Assembly: GCA_032358255.1 (NCBI GenBank)
Contig: JAULBX010027938.1
Span: 1 to 64,000 of the forward strand
DNA: 64,000 nt
From: Heterotrichella gracilis
Taxonomy: Eukaryota > Sar > Xanthophyceae > Tribonematales > Xanthonemataceae
Direction of reading: 5' to 3'
Positions within the stretch are counted from its first letter, which is position 1; each line of letters begins with the position of its first letter. Shown piece after piece: positions 1-9,697 of the stretch. The position numbers were made by a program, and so were the translations under genes. The notes below the pieces were generated by a model. It searched no databases, was not told the DNA's origin, and saw only the letters and a program-made list of their open reading frames with translations.

Positions 1-78
1 TGGCGCCGCATGTGCAAGACTGACTGCTAATCTGGCTATTTTGCTGGAATGCATGTAACTAACTAACTAACTAACCCA
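1..78 (-). repeat. Dispersed element copy in EHD intron
   Basis: Reverse-oriented counterpart of 59851-59925: GGCGCCGCATGTGCAAGACTG, then TTGCTGGAATGCATGT, then AACT/AACTA tetranucleotides. Truncated by the window edge or beginning there. Confidence 0.85.
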
Positions 79-79
79 C

Positions 80-3000
80 CTGGTGGCAGGTGGTACTCCC
101 GCTGCACCTTCTGGAAGATGTCTGGCAGGTCCTGCATCAGCTTGGCCTGCGCCTTCTGCTGGCCAAACATGGGCATCTGCTTGCGCAGGTAGCCCATGAT
201 CAGCACGTGGATCTTGGCAGCACGCACGCGCTTCACAAACTCGTTCACCTGCGGGGCCGCATGTGGTCCGTTAGGGTTTTAGATATCTAAGCAGAACCCT
301 AAACGCCGAACCCCAAAACGCCCAACAGGTACTTGGAGGAGCAGAAGTGTGGCTACTGCTTTTACAAGCCCATATCCACACCACCCCCCATCCTATTCCC
401 ACTCACCCCAGGTGACCCCACCCCACCCACCACCCACACAACCTCCCCACCCGCCTTCCTGTCACATGCCCTCTGCGGGATCTCGTACAGGTCGTTCAGC
501 AGGTACTGCTGCTCCTTGTCACCCATTCCCACCCCCCCAACACTGCAACCACCACCACCCACCCACCCCGCCACCCACCTTCCCATCGCACGCCCTTTGG
601 GGGGGTCTCGTACAGGTCGTTCAGCAGGTCCTGCTGCTCCATGTCAAACTGCTCCCCTCATCCCCCATCCCACCACCTTGACACCACCAAACGCAGCCAC
701 CACCACCCACCACCATCCCCCAACTCTATCCCCACCCACCCACCTTCCTGTCGCATGCCCTCTGTGGGATCTCATACAGGTCGTTCAGCAAGTCCTGCTG
801 CTCCTTGTCAAAGAGGTCCTTTGCGTATGGGTTGACGTCTGTGCGGATCTCGTGGCCGGCATTGAATGAGCCGATGTACACCTTGCACACCTCGGGGCTC
901 TTGAACACCTGCCGGGTAGGGGTGTAGGGTTTAGGGATCAGGGCTTTTGGCCAGAATTTATAATCAAGGTAGAATGGACTACAAAAGTGAAGGCACACTA
1001 AACTGGGGATTAGCGGTTTAGGGTACAAAGTGAAGATGCACAACCTTTTGGCAGGACCCACATGAGCGCCCCGTACACACCCACCCCCACCCCCACCCCC
1101 CACCCACCCACCACCCACCTTTGACAGCGACCACATGAGCGCCCCGTACACGCGCATCAGCTGCTGCCCATCCACCTGGTCCGCCTTGTTCAGCACCACG
1201 CGCACCTTGTCGTCATGGCCGCGAAGGGTGGAGATGACCTGCGGGGAAAGGGGGGGTTGGGTGGTGGTTCAGCACCATGCGCGGAGTAAGATGCAAAGAA
1301 AGGGAGGGAGAGGGCGTCACTGTTGGGCACAAATTGGCCTTGTACATCAGTGAAATTTTACAGAAGTTAAAAAATGATGACAACCGTCAAGAGGAGGCCA
1401 ACCAAGTTCAATAAACAAAATGAATAATACAGTGCAATTGTCAAGTGATTTTACTCACCTGCTTGAACTCATCGCTGATGTCCAGCTTATAGGGGTCAAA
1501 CAGCAGCAGGATGAGGTCGCAGCGTGCAGCAAACCAGCCACAGATAAAGAGAATAAATGCACAATAATACAAAATACTTTTATTATAAAGTACATTTTTG
1601 TTCACCCACCTGCTTGAACTCATCGCTGATGTCCAGCTTATAAGGGTCAAACAGCAGCAGGATGAGGTCGCAGCGCGCAGCAAACCAGCCGCAGATCTCA
1701 ATGAAGTTGTATGTGCGCTCGATGCGCTGCTTCTCTCCCGACAGCACACCAGGGGTGTCCACGAGGGTGCACTCCTCGAGCAGGGGCACGTGCGGGGCCT
1801 GGGCGCCCTCGAACCGCGACAGGAAGCCGTTGCCGAACATGGCCAGGCCCTGCGGAGAGCATGGTGGGTGCTGATAGGTCGACAGAGCGTGGCAGTCAAT
1901 ACCTCAGTTGCAAGGTAACTGTCATCATGTGTTTCCAGCTTCAACTTCCAAACTCCCGCGGCAATACCCACACGCCCCCCACAATCCCCCCACCTTCTTC
2001 CAATGCCCCCATGCAGCATGCCTGTGCTGACACAACCGCCATGTGGGTGCAAGCCCACCAATCCACCCACCCCCCACCCCCCTATCCCCGTTCCCCACCT
2101 GGTATGGCTTGTCCGGCTGCACCACCAGTGTGTTGCCAGGTATCCGCCGCTCGTCATGGCCACTCATGACCACCACAAAGCGGTCGGTAGTGGGCTCGGG
2201 GCCTATGTGGATGCCGGGGTAGTCCCTGCCCAGCAGGTATTTTACAAACGTGCTCTTGCCTGCGGCAAGCGGGGGGTTCAGTTAGGTACCAGTACTTGTG
2301 TTCCTGTTATGCATCCCCATGGCATGTATGTGCGGCCCACCTACCCACACCACCCACAACACCCCCATTGAGTATTGGCCCAGCAGCGGTACCAGTGGCC
2401 TCGAAAATCGCCATCAGTGGGGCACGCATCCCCATGCAGGATGTGCATCCCACATGTAGAGTATGCATCCACATGCATGCCTGTGCAGCCCCACCCGACG
2501 CATGCAACCCCCTCCCCACCCCAGACCCACCACCCACCTGTTGAGTATTGCCCCAGCAGGAGCACCGATGGCTTGGCCTCAAAGTCTCCCTCCGTGAGAT
2601 AGGGCGAGAAGAAGCCGCCAAACTTGTAGGCCTCTTCAAGGGGGCGGATCTGGAGGGGGAAGGGGGAGGTGAAAGCTGACTTTATCTATCGAAACACATC
2701 GCCCACTTGACCAGTAAAATATATCAGTAAGAACTTGCCTTTGAAGTACTACCCAACCCCCCCCCCTTAGCGTGTATCACGAGGGACCTTTGTTGGAAGA
2801 GTCCGTATTGGGAAGCAATTCTTAAAAGGCGGGCGAGAACACCGCGTGGCCACTGTAATGGATGCAACCCACATGTTGCCGAAATCCCCCGCCTTTGTGA
2901 AGTAGATGCGCTTGAGCCCAGCAAAGTTAGAGGTGATGTCCTTCATTGACATGGCAGCCACCTTCTTTCCCCATACCACAGCAAAACCCAACCCAAGATC

Positions 3001-5409
3001 ACAGCAACAACGATAACCCCCACCTGGTTGCACGCACCAACCCACATGACCACGACTCTCAGCTTCATTCATGTGGAGTAAGTGCGCTGTGATGGATGCA
3101 CCCGGCACTGCAGAATCCCAAACCTCAAAACCCAAAACATCGAACTCCCTCACCCCACCTTTCTGAAGTAGATGCGCTTGAGCCCATCCACAATAGATGT
3201 GATGCCCTTCATTGACATGGCAGCCACCTGCTTTCCCTATACCACAGCAAACCCTAACCCCAGCTGCTTGCACGCACCCACTCATGTGACACCCTCCTCT
3301 CAGCCCCACTTTGTACAGTAGATGCGCTCCGACTGAAATGCACCCCGCACTACTGAAATTCTCGCCCCCAACACCCCCTCACCCCACCTTTGTGAAGTAG
3401 ATGCGCTTGAGCCCATCCACAATAGACGTGATGTCCTTCATAGACATGGCGGCCACCTTCTTCCTGCCCTTGCCCCAGATACCCTTCTGAGGGTTCAAGG
3501 AGGGCATGGTGGAGCGGTTGGGGTTGAGGCCGCCACCCCCTGAGGAGCTGGGAGAGGGCTGGCCACTGGAGGTGAAGGGGTTGGCGTCGTCGCCTACACA
3601 TCAAGGTTTTAGGGTTCAGGATTTAGGGTTCTGATGTGCAGATGGGCTGGCCGCTGGAGGTGAAGGGGTTGGCGTCATAAGCTGCAGATACGGCAAGGTT
3701 TTAAAGTTTAGGATTGAGGGTTTTGATCTATAGAATGGTTGGCCACTGGAGGTGAAGGGGTCGGCGTCGGCGCCTGAACATCAGGTTTCAGGGTCTAGAA
3801 GTTGGGGTTTGTGTTGGGGCAAACTGGCTGTCGGGCGCCGCTCCCGCCTGCACACAGACGAAGGATTGAAGAGGAGGATTCAGGGTTTTGCGCCATGACC
3901 GCCTGCCCGCCCAGGGGGTCTGAGCCCAAATCGGTTTCCCGCATACCACGCACCCGACACCTTCAGCTTCATGAGCAGCTCCTCAATCCCCTTGAGCTCC
4001 GGCAGCGCCTCATCCAGGGAGCCGTTCTTCTTGGCCACCTCCCACTCGTCGTGGGACACCCCTTGCCCGTTCTGCTGCGCAACAACGATCAGCTCCATTG
4101 CCTGGAGGGGGGTGAAAATAAGAAAGGTTAGATAGCAACATGCATTCCAGCAAATTTGCACCCCAGCCCCAACCAGGTTAGCAGCCAGATCAGCCGCCAG
4201 CCCAGGGTTTCGCCCTGGGTAAAAAGTATTTTATTATTGCAAATAATTGGCATGACTTTTGTATGAAAAACAACAATTGATTGAAACTGATCTAGCTAAG
4301 CTTCCTGGGTGCGCCACAGATCACAGAGGCGAGCCAAGCTAGCCCCTGCCGCCAATAATCCTACCATTCATGCGTTTTACTTTTGGAAGGATGACACGGG
4401 GCAAAGGTACCGCATAGGATTTCAAGCTTGGTAGGGTAACGCCTAGGGTTTTCAGCTTGGCACGGTACCATGTAGGTTTCAAACCAAGGTAGGGTGGCGC
4501 AACCCACGGCAAGGGTACTGAGTAGGGTTTCCCGCCTTGCCTTGCAGAAGGTTTTGAAGTCCAGGTAGCCCCGCCGTTGCTGGTCCGCATGCGTCCACAC
4601 CTGCGCGGGTGGACAAGCGAGTGACATCCTGGGCGTATAGCAACATGCACACGTGGCAAGGGTGAGCAAGCGAGTGGAATTCTGAGTGCATGGCAAGGTG
4701 CGCAGGGAGCCCATTACACCGGTGCATAGGCCACAGTCCCAACTGCCCAGTAGTGTATGGCTATAGGTACCACAGGGCCCAGTTGGGTACGGCCACAAGG
4801 TCAGGGAGCAGGTGAGCACGCCAGTGAGAGCGTTGTGCAGGGCTAGGGGAGCAGCGATATGGGCACAAAGTGGTAAAGGTTCCCCGGCATCGCTGGAGAA
4901 GGCTGGTCCGTGTCAAGGGTTGAGCCAGCAGCTTTGAAGGGCAGAGGGCAAGTTTCACTTTGTGACATACCTTGGCGAGATTTTCCCGCGACAGGCCAGA
5001 CCGCTGGAAGAAAGGCACCGCATCCTGGCCCAGCACTCTGCCATCGCCATCTGCAGGGCGGGCATGCCTCGTCTCACACACACCGACTGGGATTGCACAT
5101 GGGTTCTACACACTTGGACTGAATGCAGAGGCTTTTAAGCGCACTCCCAACTGGGCAGGTAGCTGGTAAGACAGCTGCTGTGGTTGGTTTGGAGACAATT
5201 GTGCCACCTAGGCAGGGTGTATGCATGCATACCATGGTGACCGCAAACAGGGTCAAAGACACGCGTGAAAGGAGCTGACAAGCAATCTCAACCCAGATGT
5301 ACAGCTGTGTGCTTCAGAGACCCTCCATCGCCGTACCTTTATCTACAGCCTTGAACCACAACACGTACACCTGTTCCGTCTCTGTGAGAGGACCACTGTC
5401 CTCGTACAT
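80..5409 (-). CDS. EHD: EHD-type dynamin-like ATPase with N-terminal EF-hand, 3' partial
   Basis: Membrane-remodelling ATPase of endocytic recycling (family knowledge). Eleven phase-consistent exons are seen: 5409-5337, 5050-4971, 4600-4541, 4101-3954, 3593-3388, 2649-2538, 2259-2099, 1849-1610, 1238-1119, 908-744, 248-80, giving 511 residues before the left edge; only the C-terminal end is missing. The EF-hand loop [12 protein letters not shown] is residues 23-34 and is split by intron 1, and a second degenerate EF-like segment ([13 protein letters not shown]) follows, as in plant EHDs. An NPF tripeptide, the classic EH-domain ligand, is at 125-127. P-loop GQYSTGKS is at 222-229, DTPG at 311-314 and NKAD at 377-380, all intact. 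The start ATG is in an exon whose reading frame joins the EF-hand exactly. Exon 3 ends at a GC donor. Divergent from BUB3. Introns hold many copies of the neighbouring exon ends. Identification is firm; exact isoform use is not. Confidence 0.93.
461..651 (-). repeat. Two partial copies of EHD exon 10 end in intron 10
   Basis: Blocks 461-523 and 589-651 repeat the 3' half of exon 10 (real copy at 744-835), encoding versions of the [13 protein letters not shown] stretch. Spacing is about 130-150 bases, with C-rich CCACCC spacer between copies. The donor next to the real exon is not kept cleanly in the copies, so they look like intronic relics. Confidence 0.8.
1052..1080 (-). repeat. Short copy of EHD exon 9 end
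   Basis: About 29 bases repeat the end of exon 9 (YGALMW codons; real copy near 1125-1155), lying just downstream of that exon in transcript order. Confidence 0.6.
1455..1541 (-). repeat. Copy of EHD exon 8 end with its donor
   Basis: About 85 bases repeat the 3' third of exon 8 almost exactly (real copy 1610-1695), from [13 protein letters not shown] through DEFKQ, followed by a good GTGAGT donor at 1458. There is no clear acceptor directly before it. Offset between the two donors is 151 bases, so use of the distal donor by read-through would change frame. Confidence 0.85.
2835..3340 (-). repeat. Tandem copies of EHD exon 5 end plus flanking intron
   Basis: Copies of the coding stretch [12 protein letters not shown]...LKRIYFTK lie at about 2885-2975 and 3160-3238, in addition to the real exon end at 3388-3465. 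Intron sequence next to each copy (GATGGATGCA...CAC and CACCCCACCTTT) is repeated as well, so the unit is roughly 220-270 bases. Both copies still translate with only a few substitutions. Confidence 0.85.
3640..3790 (-). repeat. Two copies of EHD exon 5 start carrying NPF/DPF codons
   Basis: Blocks at about 3640-3690 and 3735-3790 repeat the first 40-50 bases of exon 5 (real start 3593), separated by spacers with TTTAGGG-like motifs. One copy keeps NPF and the other reads DPF. Each has a preceding AG in the right phase, but no donor is visible after either. Confidence 0.8.
4137..4200 (+). repeat. Dispersed element copy, diverged
   Basis: ACATGCATTCCAGCAA core, then GGTTAGCAGCCAGATCAGCCGCC, in the EHD intron between exons 3 and 4. 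Confidence 0.6.
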
Positions 5410-6084
5410 GGCTGTGTTGGAGCACGATCTGCGCTTGAAAGGTGCTCCAAGTCCCCGTCACCTCCGTCAGCTTCCCCAACGCTCAAAATAGGTGACAAAG
5501 ATGCACCGGTAAGCAGGGTGGAACGTTGCCCAGTTTACCACTCGACACTAGATGCAACGGCTACAGTGCGTCAAGATGCTAGTGCCCAGGTCTTCCGAGG
5601 CGTATTTAAGACAGTGGCATTGAGATCAGCAGTCCAACAAGGACGGCCCGCTAACAAAAAGTGCAAAGGAATGGGCCAGGGCAACATCTCGAGCTTTTGG
5701 TGGGTCCCCGTGACGGCCGCTATTAAGCCTCCCAGGGTTATGCATGCATCTTGAATTCCCACTTACAAAACAAGCATGTGTTGTGCCAAAGCAACACGAG
5801 AGCATAGGCTTCAACACTATAATAGCGTAGACATGTTCGCTTCTTCTTGTGTTGTAGCCAGGCAGTTGGATTCCATTGCTTATTAATTCCTTTGTTTTGA
5901 AGCCAACAACGATTCCAAGCCTACAGCCAATAAGGTGTGTCAACACCAGTCTCTGCCAGTTCCCGAACGTCAATTGCCTGGGTGGTTGGACGCATTCAGT
6001 GAACGACTCCCCCAGCTTTGTTGGTCAACACCTCCCTGTTGGCTGTCGAGCCTCACACGACAACAAGAATTGGAACCCGCAGTG
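5410..6084. promoter_or_regulatory. Divergent EHD/BUB3 intergenic region
   Basis: 675 bases separate the two start codons. No gene-like reading frame is seen, so it presumably holds both promoters and 5' UTRs. No TATA box or other element was recognised with confidence. Confidence 0.4.
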
Positions 6085-8582
6085 ATGGCAGTCAACTTAG
6101 GGACGACGTTGGACAACCCCCCCACCGATGGCATCACAAACCTGGAGTTTGCAAGTGCGAGCAACAACGACCTGCTGCTATCCTCCAGCTGGGATGGGGT
6201 GAGTACTGCTGCACACCGCAGTGGGTTCAAAACCAACCCCAGTGTTTTACTGTAGTACAGTGGCACCGGCTTTCCAAACGCTGAACAGAAGACAAAATCT
6301 GATTGTTGGCAACGCTACAAGCATTGGTGCCACGTGTTTAGTATCTGGCACAATGCATGCATATGGTGTCCAAGCACCCTTGTGTGGTCAGCACTTGGGG
6401 ACTCCCTGCATAACGTGTGGTGTACCTCTCCCGCCTGCAGGCTCTCCGGTTGCACGACGTAGCTCAAAACAGCCTGCGCGGCCGCTACATGCACCAGGCT
6501 CCTGTGCTGGACTGCTGCTTTCATGGGGATGGGGCAATAGTCAGCGGAGGGCTGGATGCCAATGTCAAGAGGTAAATGTAGGGTCGATACACCGTGCAAA
6601 CACAATAACCAGGCGGCTTGTGCTGGCCACATGACCTCAATCCCAAAGTCATGGCACCACCACTGCCGCCCCCAAATTGACGCCAGGTGCATGGACCACG
6701 CAGGGCATCGTCCCTGTTCTCATCTGAAGAATGCACTTCTGACGCGCTTCGCCACTGATGCATCCCCTCTGACCACAGCAGGAATAATGGCTATGCACCT
6801 GATCATCCACCAGTCGCCAGCATACCCATCCCACCCCTTGCCCCCCGCAGGTTCGACCTGGGCACGCAACAAGAAACCCTACTAGGGCGCCACACCGGCC
6901 CCGTGCGCTGCGTGCTCCACCTGCCCGAGCGGGGACTCATCGCCACGGGGGGCTGGGACGCTACCCTGCGGTTGTGGGACCCCCGGGGGGCCCCAGGGGC
7001 AAATTGCGTGGCGCTGGTGCCCCAACCAGGGAAGGTGTATACTATGGACGCCACGGGGGAGCGGCTGGTGGTGGGCACGCATGCGCGCCACGTGTTGATA
7101 TATGACCTGAGGAGGTGCGGGTGGTGGTGGGAGGGGGAGCGTGAGAATGTCCGGCAAAACTCGTAGGCATTTTGGCTGTCGTCGTCTCCCATTATTATAG
7201 CTGCAAAGGGCTTCTCTCAATTATCAGTCTCATGAAGGTCCTAGTCAATCAAAATCCTAAACACACCAAGCACCACTTAAGCTGCACCAAGGCCCAGTTT
7301 GTCAAACACACCCTTTTTCTCCACGAACACACACACAACCCATCGTTGCTGGAATGCATGTAACTGAGTTTTACAACACCAACGCCACCTCCGCTGCAGC
7401 CTCCACACCGGCGTCGCTGAGCAGCAACGTGAGTCCTCTCTTAAATACCAGACGCGCGTCATCAGGTGCTTCGCTGATGGGAGCGGATACGCGCTGGGGT
7501 CAGTGGAGGGACGGGTGGCAATGGAGTACTTTGACCTGTCGGACCAGGCGCAGGTAGGGGGAAAAGGGGGGATAGGGTTTGGGGTTTGGCTTAAGGGTTT
7601 GGAGCATGCTGCTAGGGTTTGGGATTGGTGGTGGCGTTGGGGTATTTTGCCCCTGTCAGACCAGGCGCACTCGTAGGGTTTGGGGTGGGTGAAATAATGC
7701 ACAATTGGCCAGGGTTACAATATAGAGGGTTTTGGTTGATTGGAAGGTTCAAATCGTGGTCTATTGCTTGTTCAGGATTGAGTCCTTGGCAGTCCAAGAG
7801 TGGCCCGGCAACCACCGTGTTGGACAGCACCCAATCTAAATTTTGTACATGTAGAAAGGATCAGAAATAAAATGAAGTATTGTTGAGTAGGAAGAAAACA
7901 AAATTAAACCATCGTCAGAGAAGTGGAAGGAGTATTGCTACCCTCACCTGCCCCTCTCGCTCTTGTCTCAGGCCAGCAAGTACGCGTTCAAGTGCCACCG
8001 GCGGGCGGAGGGCGGTGTGGACACGGTGTTCCCTGTCAACGCCATCGCATTCAACCCATACTACGGCACATTTGCAACAGGAGGTGCGTACATGCAGCCG
8101 GGGGCATGGCAGGGCCGGTGGGCATGGGTGTCATACTGTTGGGATGGGTCACGCTAAACCCTAAATCCTAAACAGCTTGGCAGCGGTGCCACATGCACAC
8201 CATTCCTTGCGCGCAGCACAACCCCTCTCCTCGTTTCCTCACCTATCTGCGGGCTGCACCTGGTAGCCCTCGGGAGCGTGGCTCATCCCAACTCTCTGCA
8301 CCACAACGTGCACCCCATCCACCACCTCCCAACCTCCCCCACCCAGGCTGCGACGGCGTTGTCAACGTGTGGGACGGAGCCAACAAGAAGCGCCTGTTCC
8401 AACTAGCCGCATACCCAACCTCGGTGGCGGCCCTGGCGTTCAGCACCGATGGGCGCCGCATGGCGGTAGCAGCCTCCTACACCTGGGAGTATGGCGAGGC
8501 GCAGCACCCCAGCGACGCCATCTACGTGCGCCACATGGCGGAGCCAGAGGTCAAACCCAAGCCCAGGCGGCCGGGGGCGTGA
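6085..8582 (+). CDS. BUB3: Mitotic checkpoint WD40 protein BUB3
   Basis: Kinetochore and spindle-checkpoint beta-propeller that binds GLEBS motifs of BUB1 and BUBR1 (family knowledge). Six phase-consistent exons: 6085-6198, 6441-6571, 6851-7114, 7400-7553, 7972-8083, 8347-8582, giving 336 residues, the normal size. Diagnostic stretches are visible: [15 protein letters not shown] early, WD repeat [20 protein letters not shown] and [16 protein letters not shown] in the middle, and [12 protein letters not shown] with [16 protein letters not shown] at the C-terminus. Start ATG at 6085 opens directly with the expected N-terminal segment. Head to head with the EHD gene. The end of exon 4 and the final exon are each partly duplicated downstream. 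Confidence 0.95.
7333..7366 (-). repeat. Dispersed element core
   Basis: TTGCTGGAATGCATGTAACT, an exact 20-base match to 41-60, in BUB3 intron 3 close to the exon 4 acceptor. Confidence 0.7.
7645..7676 (+). repeat. Copy of BUB3 exon 4 end in intron 4
   Basis: A diverged copy of the exon 4 end (CTGTCRGACCAGGCGCA) lies about 110 bases past the real donor. Both the real donor and the copy are followed by GTAGGG-type TTTAGGG-like sequence. Confidence 0.65.
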
Positions 8583-8605
8583 ACGGAGCAGTCTTAGAGT
8601 AGGTG

Positions 8606-8651
8606 TGTTTGTGATGGGGGTGGGGTGGGGGGGGTGGGGGGTGGGGGGTGG
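8606..8651 (+). repeat. G-rich tract, possible G-quadruplex
   Basis: Runs of G separated by single T or short spacers lie just 3' of the BUB3 stop codon, directly before the duplicated terminal exon. On the RNA strand they could form a G-quadruplex. Confidence 0.5.
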
Positions 8652-8741
8652 CAGCCTCCTAACCTGGGAGTATGGCGAGGCGCAGCGCCCCAGCGACGCC
8701 ATCTACGTGCGCCACATTGTGGAGCCAGAGGTGAAAACCAG
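8651..8741 (+). repeat. Copy of BUB3 terminal coding segment in 3' flank
   Basis: About 90 bases repeat the end of exon 6 (GCAGCCTCCTA through GAGCCAGAGGT). The copy encodes [18 protein letters not shown] with a different tail that stays open after it. It begins with GGCAGCC, but no strong acceptor is evident. Confidence 0.85.
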
Positions 8742-9136
8742 GGCAGGCCGCCTGGCGGCCAGGCACAGCGTGAGCAGGAGGACAATATTCGTTACCATTA
8801 AAAAACATCCGGTAGTCTCAGAACTAGATGGCGTGATGTGGCGCGTATGTGTGCGTGTGTGTGGCCTTGGTGGGTGGTGTGGGTGGTGTGGGTGGGTGTG
8901 GGTTAAAGTGGTAGATGGAGAATGTTTCAAGGAAGGCATTTACTGGCATGCCTGCAGGTACTTTCGATGTTCATTATGATAGTACTGGGATTTCACATAG
9001 CAGTGCTGAAAATTTCAAAACTCTGATCCCTGGGATGGGTCATTGGCATGATTGACTGTAGAAGCATTTGCTGTTGAACACTAGTCAGGCAAACAGTTGA
9101 CGGTATTCTGTGACGACCATCAGTTGTATTTATTCC

Positions 9137-9141
9137 TGTAA
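9137..9141 (+). terminator. TGTAA polyadenylation signal candidate (BUB3)
   Basis: TGTAA is the usual green-algal poly(A) signal. This one is about 555 bases past the stop, which would place the duplicated terminal exon inside the 3' UTR. Confidence 0.3.
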
Positions 9142-9555
9142 TTACTTATTATTTCATCTTTTTTGTTTTTAATGCAATTTACTGTGCGGAATTTTGAATG
9201 ACATGCATGTGCACCAATCTGCCAAAGGCCTGGGCATTCAATGCCAGTTTGGTTTGTGTTGGCGTTGGAGGTCTGACGCTCATCCAATGCAATCATCGCG
9301 CGATGCAATTATCGCATCAGCCCCATGCCCCTTGCACGCACTAGAGTGCATATAATAAAAAATTATGATCTATTATTCATAATCAAATGTTGCTGAAATG
9401 CATCGATCAATCCCATGGGAAGGATTTGTCCTTTTGCACAGCATTACAGCACTTGGAGGGTCAACTTTTTACGCAGCCAACCCCTTGCAGGCCTTGTCAA
9501 CATCACATTACCGTAAAGGTAATATCAATATCATGTTTTTATGAGCCTTTAACTT

Positions 9556-9560
9556 TTACA
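9556..9560 (-). terminator. TGTAA polyadenylation signal candidate (RMD1-like)
   Basis: TGTAA on the minus strand, 138 bases past the stop codon of the RMD1-like gene; spacing is typical. Confidence 0.4.
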
Positions 9561-9697
9561 ACCCCAACACCCCTGCAGCAATCCTACCCCATGCCCAGTC
9601 CCTAACCCCAACTACTGTCCCCACTGTAATCTATCTATGGCATTTCCAACATTGCTGTAATAGTGCCCACATCTTCTCCACCCCCCCCACCCCTCGC

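Larger units (their letters stand above)
8742..9697. other. Convergent intergenic region BUB3 / RMD1-like
   Basis: No gene is seen. The part at 9100-9400 is AT-rich. TGTAA-type polyadenylation signals lie at 9137-9141 (plus) and 9556-9560 (minus). Confidence 0.4.

Noticed and set aside
333-869. Long Pro/His/Thr-rich plus-strand reading frame
   Set aside because: It is the antisense of CCACCC-rich EHD introns and exon copies; no domain and no coding pattern.
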